Below are positions 47,219-57,551 of a stretch of DNA of 64,000 bases, one piece after another. Source of the stretch: Terebella lapidaria. Its lineage: Eukaryota > Annelida > Polychaeta > Terebellida > Terebellidae. A model generated the notes under the pieces. That model had not been told where the DNA came from and did no database searches. It saw only the letters and a list, made by a program, of their open reading frames with translations. The stretch is from assembly GCA_949152475.1 (NCBI GenBank), contig OX424556.1, positions 11,776,664-11,840,663 of the forward strand. Direction: 5' to 3'. A program made the translations under genes and the position numbers. The number at the start of each line of letters is the position of its first letter. Position 1 is the first letter of the stretch.

Positions 47219-47676
47219 GATAACATTTAGCATCGCAAAACAATCTCGTCGAAAACCGGTAAAACAAGTTAGAAAAATCAGAGTACTACAGAAATGCACG
47301 AGACCGCAAGATAATGGTGAGGACAAAAGAAATATCAAACACTTTTCAGAAAGAAACGAATCCACAACCACCCACACTGGCGCCATCAGTGTGTAAATAT
47401 ATGCATGTGTAAAGTTGCTTCTATTACACACCAGTGAACTTTTAAACACCCAATCACAAACCCAGGGGCTACTGAGTTGATGGTACACGAGACAGTGTAC
47501 GAAGATCCAGTACGTTACGGAGACAACCTGCAGCAGTGACGGTGACAGTCTCTGCAGGTAGTGTGAATGGGACTGATGCAGTTGGAACATAAATTCATTC
47601 AACAAATACAATTCCTCAACTTTAAAAATAGGTTTTTACCTGATACTAGTCAGATTGGATAACAGAGTCATACTTG
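47219..47676. other. Spacer without supported feature
   Basis: Small ORFs only, on both strands, without coding character. Confidence 0.4.
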
Positions 47677-48238
47677 TGTGGCGATTTCGCCCGAAGATTG
47701 CGATAGGAGTTTCGGTCGATATCGTACTCAATACCTACCTGTTTTGGCCACTTCCCGTTCGAAGCTCGTGCGTTGTCTTGGTAACGCATTATTCTTCTCT
47801 GACTCCACTATACTTTATCATTGTTCATAATGTCACACCCTCGCTCTCGTGAGCCAGCAGCCCGTCTTGTTTTCTTTGAGTTGTCTCAGAGCAGTCAAGG
47901 CGAGAGGACGACGGTGGGCAAGGCCATGTGCTCCTCCTCCCCTTTGTCTGGCTAGAGGGTCCGCGAGGACTCCGGGGACGATTCCAATCCGGGGGGCCCA
48001 GGAGGGAGGCTGCTTTGATCCAGGGGCTCTAGCCCCCCATGGACTGGTGGTCTCTCGCCCTGGGATGATGCGACACAGGCTCAGGCAGACCGTCGGGTTG
48101 CCCGGGGTTCTATCCCGGGTTGTATTACCTGGTTCTATCCCTATTACCTGGTTGTAGTTAAGTGATCACGACGCCCGCCGTGACTGTGCCCAAGGTGTGG
48201 GGTGCTTGCGCCCTAAAAAGAGGGCGTCAAGCATTATA
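47677..48238 (+). repeat. 5' LTR of the second gypsy element
   Basis: Starts TGTGGCGATTTCG; ends near CAAGCATTATA, followed by TTGGCCAAGACCAGG where a primer binding site would lie. Confidence 0.75.
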
Positions 48239-48315
48239 TTGGCCAAGACCAGGATCAATCAGAAGTGTCTTCATCCCTGGGGACCGCCACTCTCCCCCGG
48301 GACACTCAATGAAAA

Positions 48316-48576
48316 ATGAGTGAAGATGGTATCACAAAACACACCCAATCCGACGCCAGCCGCGAGAGCTCAGGCCTCGCGGAAGGTCGTCCGGACGACC
48401 TGCAGGACTTGTCTCAGTCCGCGGAGACGTCCAAGACGCCCCCGACTCCATCTCCGGACGTAGAGTCGAACCCTGTGGGGTTGCATCATGTGTTGCAGCC
48501 GGAGGTCATCTCCGGTTTACTAGGTGCGAGCGGCGGATCCAGAGATGAATTCACCCCGCACCGTCCGAACTACTGA
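48316..48576 (+). pseudogene. Gag-like N-terminal ORF of the second gypsy element
   Basis: The first ATG after the 5' LTR opens 86 codons of hydrophilic, Ser/Pro/Asp-rich sequence, the usual position and composition of a gag start. The frame then breaks and another continues to about 48,871. No capsid or zinc-knuckle motif remains. Confidence 0.45.
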
Positions 48577-48849
48577 ACCAGCCGATACTCCATCCTCCGA
48601 TACCAGAAATCAAGTCCCGCCGACTCTGGCTGGCCCCAACAGATGGATAGACTGTACCAGCTTCTTCACCCAGCCGGGTCAATCCCCTCGTGGATCCCCG
48701 GACCAGGCGACGGACAGTCTATTCGAAATGTGGTTGATCAGCTCACACATACGCTCAGTGAGCTGGCTCCTTCCGGCCACTATGAGCCAATTGCCTCCCG
48801 CAGGGCAATCTGAACGTAGGGTGGTGAGAGGTGCAAAAGATGCTCGAGC

Positions 48850-49500
48850 TAGACATCATCGAACCCAGTGATAGCCCTTGGGCCAGTCGTGTGGTTATGG
48901 TGAAGAAGAAGGATGGCTCGTGGAGGTTCTGAGTCGAATATCGGAAGTTAAACGATGTCACGCGGAAGGACTCATATCCTCTCCCCCATATCAAAGACAC
49001 CTTCGATGCCCAGACCGGGTCGCACTACTTTTGTGCTCTGGACCTGGCCTCCGGGACTGGGAAGTCCAGATGGATGAGAGCGATAAGGCTAAAACAGCCT
49101 TCTTCATCCAGATTTTACCAGTTCAAGGTAATGTTTTTGGGATCTGCAATGCCCCCGTGACGTTCGAGTGCTTGATGGAAATGGTGCCAAAAGGGTTCCT
49201 CTGGAAGCGATGTATGGTGTACATTGACGATGTCGTCGTGTACGACCGGACGTTCGAGGAAACCCTCACCAACCCCCTGCTGGTGCTCCATCGCATCTGG
49301 GACACAGGGCTCAAGTTGAAGCCTAACAGGTGCGAACTATCGCCAAGGAGATCTTGTACTTGGGCTTCATGGTGACAGACACAGGTGTTCGTCCGGACCC
49401 TACGAAGATTGAGGCCATACAGCACTGGCCCCGGCCTTGTAATGTGGCGGACGTGAGGTCCTTCTTGGGCTTCGCGAGCTACCACTGCCGGTTCATCCTC
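48850..49500 (+). pseudogene. RT and start of RNase H region of the second gypsy element, frameshifted
   Basis: RT blocks follow in order but in changing frames: PWASRVVMVKKKDGSWRF near 48,870-48,930, KLNDVTRKDSYPLPHIKDTF near 48,945-49,005, FCALDLASG near 49,030, then CMVYIDDVVVYDRTFEETL at about 49,211-49,267 with the YxDD catalytic pair intact, then EILYLGFMVTDTGVRPDPTK and RSFLGFASYHCRFI near 49,350-49,500. The core is present but cannot be translated as one protein. Confidence 0.85.
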
Positions 49501-49779
49501 CTCGACGGTGGGAATGTTTTTCTCATGGGAACCCACCCCGTCCTCATCTGAGTAGAAGTGGCAATTACCCCCGTGGTAATGGCCGTTGGGATGCAACCGG
49601 AAGTGAAAGATGAGGAGCCAACCTACTCTGTGAAACAACTGGCTGTGAAGTAAAGGGCGGACCATTCCCTAGCACTGGTAATAAAAGCCCTTGTCAATTG
49701 AGGCCGACCAGAAACCTTCGAAGGTGAAGCGGAAAACCTACATGGAGGAAACCCAAGAATTGGTTTCCCGGTGAGAACA

Positions 49780-50270
49780 GCTCGCTCTCCGTGAAGGCCT
49801 ACTTTACTGGCGCCATGAGCCTCTGCACCATAAGCCTGCCTTCTGGCAGCTGGTGCTTCCTGCGGCACGAAGTGTTCCACCAACTGACTATCCACCGGCT
49901 GCAACAGCGCTTTCATTGGCCTGGTACCAGCCTGGACGTGCAGAGGTGGTGTGCGTCTTGCCCGCAGTGCCAGGTTGAGTTCCGACTCTTGGCCGCCAAT
50001 ATTAACCAATGTCAAGGCTGGCGCGTCTTTTGACCGGCGTATCCAAGCAGGTACACTCGGATCAGGGTACACAATTTGAAAGCAACCTGTTCCAAGGGCC
50101 TGGCTGGAATGCTAGGGAGTACCACGGTCCAGACCATCCCCTACAGGCCCCAGTCTGACGGACGGGTCGAACGATTCAACCAGTCTGTCCTGAACATGCT
50201 GACAGCCTTTGTTAACGATCATGCTAGTGACTGGAATGACCACATATGTCTTGATGGCGGTATAGGTCGA
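49780..50270 (+). pseudogene. Integrase remnant of the second gypsy element
   Basis: A zinc-finger-like part (LYWRHEP near 49,800; a Cys pair near 49,955-49,975), then HSDQGTQFESNLFQ near 50,055-50,095 (second catalytic Asp) and TIPYRPQSDGRVERFNQSVL at 50,118-50,177 (catalytic Glu). The stretch with the first catalytic Asp is shortened, and RNase H is largely lost between 49,500 and 49,780. Confidence 0.8.
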
Positions 50271-50472
50271 TGGCCGTATGGACCGTAAGCAACGGGCTCA
50301 ACCCCTATTCTTCCAAAACAGACCCTTGAGGTCCGAGTCTTTTGTGTCGCAACTTCTGGGTGTCGCTCGCCTTGCTTCCTTCTGGTTCCACCATTTGATG
50401 CTCAGGTTGTGTTTCTGTGGGTTTTGGGCCAAGGCGGAGCATGTTGGGGACCAACATTGTAGGAAGGGGTAA

Positions 50473-51080
50473 TGTGGCAATTTCGCCCAAAGATTGCAAT
50501 AGGAGTCTTGGTCGCTATTGTACTCCATACCAACCTGTTTTGGTCGCTTCCCGTTCAAAGCTCGTCCGTTGTCTTGGCGATGCATTATTCTTCTCTCACT
50601 ACACTATACTGTATCATTGGTCATGACGTCACACCCTCGCTCTCTTGAGATGCTAGCTTTATACCTAGCAGCCCGTCTTGCTTTCTTTGAGTTGTCTCAG
50701 AGCAGTCAAGGCGAGAGGACGAATGTGGGTACGGTCATTTTCTCCTCGTCCCCTTTGTCTGGCTAGAGGGTCCGCGAGGACCCCGGGTACAATTCCAATC
50801 AGGAGGGAGGCTGCTTTGATCCAGGGGCTCTCGCCCCCATGGATTAGTAGTCTCTCGCCCTGGGATGGAGCGCACAGGATCTGGCAGACCGTCAGGCTAC
50901 CAAAGGTTCTATCCCCCTAGTGGACCGTCGCATTACTTTGATGATGCAATATCTGAGTGATATGTTTCGAGGCCGGGCTTGTTCGGCGGACTAGTACCTG
51001 GTAGTAATTAAGTAATTACAACGCCCGCCGTGACCGTGCTCAGATGCTTGCACCCTAGGTAGCATGCGTCAAATGTAACA
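50473..51080 (+). repeat. 3' LTR of the second gypsy element
   Basis: TGTGGCAATTTCG at 50,473 to ATGTAACA at 51,080, preceded by a purine tract. It is 608 bp against 562 bp for the 5' LTR; it lacks some 5' LTR bases and carries extra ones around 50,940-51,000. Confidence 0.8.
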
Positions 51081-51226
51081 CTCGGTAAAGAGAGCTGAAG
51101 TCTGATATAGTGTATATGAATAACAAAAGATTTAATCTGCCTACTAGTTCTAAACAACTCAAGTTGAATGGAATTGCTCATTTGAAACAAATGGTGTGCA
51201 CTGTGCAATTGTTTAGAACCAAACAT

Positions 51227-53092
51227 AGCACCAAGGGTGCTGTAGCTTACCGGCAATCATGCGAATACATTGATTTTCCAACATATAAATTGTTACACTG
51301 ATGTTAAAATCTATTGTTAAAACATGTTCGTAAATGCTAAAAAAAATTTCTGTATGGACTATATAACACGAAATCAAGTTACATCTTGAAAGATTTTTTT
51401 CGTTAATGACATATTTTCACAGACCGTTGATTCAAAGGCAACAAAACTTATACACATCACAAAGGTACTTAAGGTGATTCATATATGATTTTGAGGAAAA
51501 TTGTCTGAATAGATTTTGAGAAAATGGCCGCCAAAGACAAAATTAATCGTTTTTTCGACAAAAAAGGTCGTTTTGACCTTTCAAGGTCATTGAAGGTCAA
51601 ATTCAAGGTCTCCACTCAAACCGCAAAATATGATTTCCCATTTGAATGTGCCAATACTTAGGCTCTATCTTCAAGTGTTCTATGAGTTCACTCCTCACAG
51701 CTCCCATTTATGGAGGAAAAATTGGGTGAAATTTTCCAAGTCCCGAAAAAATTTTCAATGGTCAAAAAAAATTTGTTTTGTTTTTTTTGCTGGAAATGGC
51801 TCAAAACGAATAGTGCTTCGATTTGGGACAAAAAAATTTTTTTTCACTGACCCGTCAAAAAATCAACATAGCACCAAGGGTGCTGTAGCTTACCGGCAAT
51901 CATGAGAATTGCACAGAGTATTGATTTTCCAACATGTAAATTGGTTACACTGATCTTAAACTCTGTTGTCAAAACATGCTCGAAAATGTTGACGGAAACA
52001 ATTTTCTGTATGGACTATAATAACAAATCAAGTTACATCTCGGAAGATTTTTGTTGTTAATGACAGATTCACAGACTGTCGATTCAAAGGCAACAAAACT
52101 TTTACACATCAGAAAGGTACATAGGGAGAATCTTATGCATTTTGAGGAAAATTGTCTGAATAGATTTTGAGAAAAGGGCCACCAAAGACAAAATTCGTTT
52201 TTTTTCGACAAAAAAGGTCGTTTTGACCTTTCAAGGTCATTGAAGGTCAAATTCAAGGTCTCCACTCAAACCGCAAAATATGATTTCCCATTTGAATGTG
52301 CCAATACTTAGGCTCTATCTTCAAGTGTTCTATGAGTTCACTCCTCACAGCTCCCATTTATGGAGGAAAAATTGGGTGAAATTTTCCAAGTCCCGAAAAA
52401 ATTTTCAATGGTCAAAAAAAATTTGTTTTGTTTTTTTTGCTGGAAATGGCTCAAAACGAATAGTGCTTCGATTTGGGACAAAAAAAATTTTTTTCACTGA
52501 CCCGTCGAAAAATCAACATTGCACCAAGGGTGCTGTAGCTTACCGGCAATCATGAGAATTGCACAGAGTATTGATTTTCCAACATGTAAATTGGTTACAC
52601 TGATCTTAAACTCTGTTGTCAAAACATGCTCGAAAATGTTGACGGAAATAATTTTCTGTATGGACTATAATAACAAATCAAGTTACATCTCGGAAGATTT
52701 TTGTTGTTAATGACATAGATTCACAGACTGTCGATTCAAAGGCAACAAAACTTTTACACATCAGAAAGGTACATAGGGAGAATCTTATGCATTTTGAGGA
52801 AAATTGTCTGAATAGATTTTGAGAAAAGGGCCACCAAAGACAAAATTCGTTTTTTTTCGACAAAAAAGGTCGTTTTCGACCTTCCAAGGTCATTGAAGGT
52901 CAAACTTAAGGTCACCACTCAAACCGCAATATATGATTTCCCATTTGAATGTGCCAATACTTAGGCTCTATCTTGAAGTGTTCTAAGAGTTTACTCCGCA
53001 CAGCTCCCATCATGAAGGAAAAAGTGGTGAAAAAGTCCAAAACATTTTTCAATGGCCAAAAAAAAAACTTTTTTTTGCTGGAAATGGCTTAA
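51227..53092 (+). repeat. Family-2 AGGTCA repeat: two truncated tandem units plus left part of a third
   Basis: Each unit opens with the hairpin AGCACCAAGGGTGCT and TAGCTTACCGGCAATCATG (51,227; 51,870; 52,520). The first two break off at CACTGACCCGTCAAAAAATC and the next begins at once, giving a period of about 643-650 bp. Each contains TTTCAAGGTCATTGAAGGTC. The third is interrupted at 53,092 and resumes at 55,382. Confidence 0.85.
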
Positions 53093-55381
53093 GGTTGTTC
53101 GAAACACCCGGAAAGGTGTTTTTATTGAGTAAAAAGTTATATTTCTTGATAGCTAGATATGTGATGGTTACAAAAAGCAGAAAAAAATAGTAGGTCACCA
53201 TATGTTATTTTTTGCTATGATGCATTTTGTTGACCTCCTATCAGTCTTGAAAGTACCTCAGCAATAGCCACAATCCATTACATCATGACATGCAATCTAA
53301 CTGCATATTTTTGCCTAAAACTATATATTTATAGGATTTTTCAGTACAGAACTGTTGTATATGCAACGGTTCATTAAACTGATTAAACAGAATTCGCTAG
53401 CACTGAGTTTGATATGTTTCGTGGCAAGAGTAAGAACATGTGTATATATTTCAGCACTGAAATTTTATAGAAAAAGAGTAACTTCTGATAATCCATACAA
53501 CGTTGAGTATCACTGCTCGGTCAGTAATACAGTATTTTTTTCTAATTTTTTTACACATATTTCTTCAATGATATTTTGGGTTTGTAAAACTAATGTAAAA
53601 AATATACCTATCCAGGTTACTTTTCGCGATATAAGCGTTAAAACATGAAAAGTGTCATTTTATGGAAACAAAAAATCAATAATTTCCTGAATTTGGAGTG
53701 CATACTATGTCAAATTATTCAAGTTTTTGTGAGTATGAATTGAAAAAAAAATCATATATTTCATATATTGTATGTTCTGACTTGACTCAGAAATGTATAA
53801 AAGGCTGGCATGGTAGATGTGATCATTAGCATGAACGGTATGGCTGCTAGAATGAACCACTAGATGTTGACTGGTCAATTGGCTCAGATGAGATTCTCTC
53901 CGGTCGCCAACTCAGTAGGCCTAATAGTTGAAATATCCCCATCAAATTTGACAAGTCAGTAGAACTTTAGGAATAAATTTCACCCAATTAGCTTGAGCAA
54001 GATGACCGCCACATTTGGCACAGGATTTTGCGATAACTGGTAGGCCTATACATACGGACAACGTGAGGATATAGCTTATTATATATAAATGGCTGATAAC
54101 GGATTTGACTGAGAGGGTAGCGCTGATCTGTGCGCGGTGAATTTTGGAGATTATTTCGTCTATAGGTCTATTCCATGCATCTCGATGAATTTTGGCAGAA
54201 AATCGCCTAACATAGTGTAAATTTCTGGGCAGATAAGCTGCGGAAACAAAAAAGTTAGCCCCATTCGGCTTACATAGCGGAACGGGTATGGTAGACGAAA
54301 CGTGTCAAAAATGACAACTGTAACGAAAACGGAGCCCCGCGAAATCGAGCCTGGTGGGCTGTAAATGTTGCGGCCCAATGAAGCTGAGCTCTTCTTATGA
54401 TGTATTCCTCTTAAAGAGTGAACATTTGGTATATTCAGGCTATATAATGGACAGGCTATAGAGGAATTGATGTATGTCAATGGAATGTTGCTTAGTGGAA
54501 CTGGAAATGCATATGCGTGTTTGGACAAACTTAGGGGCGCATAGGACAAACTATTATAAAAGAGTGTGTGACGACCTCTGGATATTTTGTGGTGAACTTT
54601 GAAGTTCTAAGAGATTGGAATTGTGAAGAAAACACTCCACAGGGGGCACAAAATGCAGGATTCGGCGGAAACCCTCACACTTGTTTTATTGGTCTTACAC
54701 AGATATCATATACAAAGTAATGAGCGCCACTTGCGCCAGCAACCCCCCACCCCCCCCCCCCCCACCCCTCAAATTTGCTCTTGCATTCGTTGTATCTTTT
54801 GTCCTTGGTCCACTCAAGTCAAGTAGCAACAAATTCCATGTGTTATGCCATACTAGTACATTCATGCTTATTAGCCCTACGAGATCTGCAATACCATGAA
54901 TAGTCTTTCAAAATATTATTATCGCTAAGCTTGAGTTGTATTGAAAATTATGCCATGATCCACAGAAGTGTTGTCAATTTATTTAACAGTGTTTTGAATA
55001 ATTTTACGATCTGTTTGATTATGTTAATCAGAAGATTTGGAAATTGTTAGGTCTACTAGTTTTGTTGTGCAAACGTTTACTCTTATACATATCAAAACTA
55101 TGTAACGAATGGATGTTCTAGTAGTATTATCTTCTTAACCGAGGCTGGCCCACTGAAAGATACTAGACATATGCTGTGATGCTTCCAGTACTTTGTGTGT
55201 TCAAGTCGAGACTCCACCGTACTGATTACAGACCGCCGGATTTTCCAGTACTCCCATTGCACGGCAACATTCATACCCCGCCGATCCCTATTTCACCCCG
55301 CCGTTACATACGCTGTTTATGACACGTTTGGTCAACCATAGACGGGCCACATTGATGACGCGTTCGGTGTATCGAACAACC
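53093..55381. mobile_element. 2.29 kb TTAA-flanked TIR element inside family-2 repeat
   Basis: Ends GGTTGTTCGAAACACC (left) and the inverse of GGTTGTTCGATACACC (right). TTAA flanks both sides (53,089-53,092; 55,382-55,385). The host repeat reads GGCTTAA before and TTAAAATGAATAG after; uninterrupted copies read GGCTCAAAACGAATAG, so removing the insert plus one TTAA restores the host. TTAA targeting points to the piggyBac superfamily. No transposase-like ORF was found (longest 97 and 129 codons, without DDD-type blocks), so it is non-autonomous or decayed. A C-run lies near 54,750-54,775. Confidence 0.85.
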
Positions 55382-56210
55382 TTAAAATGAATAGTGACTA
55401 GATTTGGGACGAAATTTTTTTTTTTGCCTACCGGTCAAAAAATCAAAATGGCCACCACACGCAGACCATCATTTCAAAGGCAACAAAACTTATACACATC
55501 ACAAAGGTACATAAGGAGAATCTTATACATGATTTTGAGGAAAACTGTCTGAATAGACTCTGAGAAAAGGGCCACCAAAGACAAAATTTATCGTTTTCTC
55601 GACAAAAAAAGGTCGTTTTGACCTTTCAAGGTCATTGAAGGTCAAATTCAAGGTCACCACTCAAACCGCAATATATGATTTCCCATTTGAATGTGCCAAT
55701 ACTTAGGCTCTATCTTCAAGTGTTCTAAGTCCAAAAAAATTTTCAATGGCCAAATTTTTTTTTTTTTTTTGCTGGAAATGGCTCAAAACGAATAGTGACT
55801 TGATTTGGGACAAATTTTTTTCGCCGACCCGTCAAAAAATCAAAATGGCCGCCACACGCGAACCGGCAATTCAAGGGCAACGAAACTTATACACATCATA
55901 AAGGTACATGAAAGGAATGTTTTGAAACAAAAATTTCAAAACTGATCAGACAGTTTTTGAGAAAATGGCCACCAAAGTCCAAAACTGGCAATTTTTCGTC
56001 AAAAATGGCCACCAAATCGGCAAAAATGATTCAATCAAAAAAATTTAAAAAACGTCTTTAGATACTGGCCCAAGGTATGTTCTGACGAATTTATGGGGAA
56101 ATTCATTATGTCAAAAAAAAGTTACAGACCTGGACGGACGACGGACGGACAACGGACGCCGGACGACATACCATGACAATAGCTTATTGGCCCAAAGGGT
56201 CGGTAAGCTA
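55382..56210 (+). repeat. Family-2 repeat, right part of the third unit
   Basis: Continues the unit through a second monomer (from about 55,610) to GGACGGACGACGGACGGAC near 56,130 and the terminus GGCCCAAAGGGTCGGTAAGCT at 56,210, the inverse of the opening TAGCTTACCG. Confidence 0.8.
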
Positions 56211-56292
56211 AAAATGACGTCACACTTCGGCACTCTATGGGTTTCATGTCTAAAAGGCTTAAACAAGTGTTGGTGTTCAATTCCATTATATG

Positions 56293-57551
56293 CAGTGGCG
56301 GATCCAGGAATTTTGATTGGGGGGGGGGGGGGGGCGCAAACAAAGTAAAAAATTAGCTTTTTTTTTGTTTTATGAGAGCATTTGGGGTGGTTCCTGGAGA
56401 CGTTTCTGGGACTATTGGATGCCTATTTCGTGTACTAATCAGGGACGAGTACAGGGTGCTTGGTTCCAGGTTGTGTGTGTGTGTGTGGGGGGGGGGGGGT
56501 TGCGTCGTAAGCCCCCTTTAGTAATTGAAGTAGTACGAATGTATATCATACTAAATGAAGAGAGTAGTGCATCCAGGGGAAGATCCAGGATTTAAGGGAG
56601 TGGACCAATGCGAGCCCGGCAAGCACCTCGCGGCCGGGGGTCTGGGGTCCGCTGAAAGGCCCCAGAAGACCGTGCCCTTTTCCTGTTCTGTAGTAGCCTC
56701 CTGGCCTCTCCTGAGTATAAATTTCACACAAACTCACTAAAACCACCTTTTTTAATCAAGCAACTGTTATTAAATCCAGACTAATTATTTTTAACACCAT
56801 CGATACCAAATAATATCAATGCCAAATTTATTATATCTCAAAGCATTTGGTGACAAAAATACATCAGAACTAATATTATATTCCCGATAGATGTGCGCCA
56901 TATCGCAATCAAGTATTTTGACATTTCTGTACCGACACTACCCCCTAAATTTTCGATATTAATTTTGTGTGTGTGGGGGGGGAGGGGGAGCGGGAGGGGT
57001 GGACAAAGCCCGCTTCCGTCCCCCACCCCCTGGATCTGCCTTTGGCACTTATGGTAGCAGAAATACATGTTTTTCTGATAGTAGTTACTTTTTTAATCAT
57101 CAGTAGATACAGGGGAAGTAGCACCAATTTAAGTCAAATCCCTGGGCCAAATTTGGAACTTGCACGGGAACTGTCAATCATGCTAAATGAGAGGGTTCCA
57201 GTGGAAGAAAAAGGCAGAACCAGAACCCTTGGACACCCCCTCCCCCCAAATCCACTCTTGTGGCCGACCATCGATGGGGATATAACGGGATATTTTATGC
57301 TTGAAACTGACTCTTTTGCTGTTGGATCAGTTGGGTTTTAGCCTGGAATTTCAGGTGAAAAGGGGGGTTCGAACCCCCCCCCCCCCCCCCCCTATCTACG
57401 CCCATGATTTATTCTTATCAGCTCTTAGATATTATATTTATATTATCTATATTAAATTTAGGGCCTTTTTCTCTCTCTCTTTTTCTCATTTTATGGGGGG
57501 GGGGGGGGGTGCACGTCGGGTGCGCCCCCCCCCCCCCTGGATCCGCCTATG
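56293..57551. mobile_element. hAT-like TIR pair(s), possibly nested
   Basis: The outer pair is CAGTGGCGGATCCAGG (56,294) and CCTGGATCCGCCTATG (57,551); the inner pair is CAGGGGAAGATCCAGG (about 56,574) and CCTGGATCTGCCTTTG (about 57,045). CAGTGGCGGATCCAG-type tips are common in hAT elements. No 8-bp target duplication is obvious and no transposase ORF remains. Several G or C homopolymers (56,320; 56,490; 56,975; 57,375; 57,495; 57,525) lie inside and at the ends. Confidence 0.5.

Larger units (their letters stand above)
47677..51080 (+). mobile_element. Second gypsy-type LTR element, internally deleted and decayed
   Basis: 5' LTR 47,677-about 48,238 and 3' LTR 50,473-51,080 align over their length (TGTGGCRATTTCGCCCRAAG start, shared TCTGGCTAGAGGGTCCGCGA). 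A purine tract AGGAAGGGG precedes the 3' LTR, as expected for the polypurine tract. Between them only about 2.2 kb remain, with gag, RT and integrase pieces in several frames. I see no clear target duplication (ACTTG against CTCGG). Confidence 0.85.

Noticed and set aside
47677..51080. A 5-bp target duplication for the second gypsy element
   Set aside because: The flanks ACTTG and CTCGG do not match; the boundary of the 5' LTR is also worn.
53355..54549. ORFs of 97 and 129 codons inside the 2.29 kb TTAA element as a possible transposase
   Set aside because: Neither shows an acidic catalytic pattern or a C-terminal cysteine-rich finger expected of piggyBac transposases.
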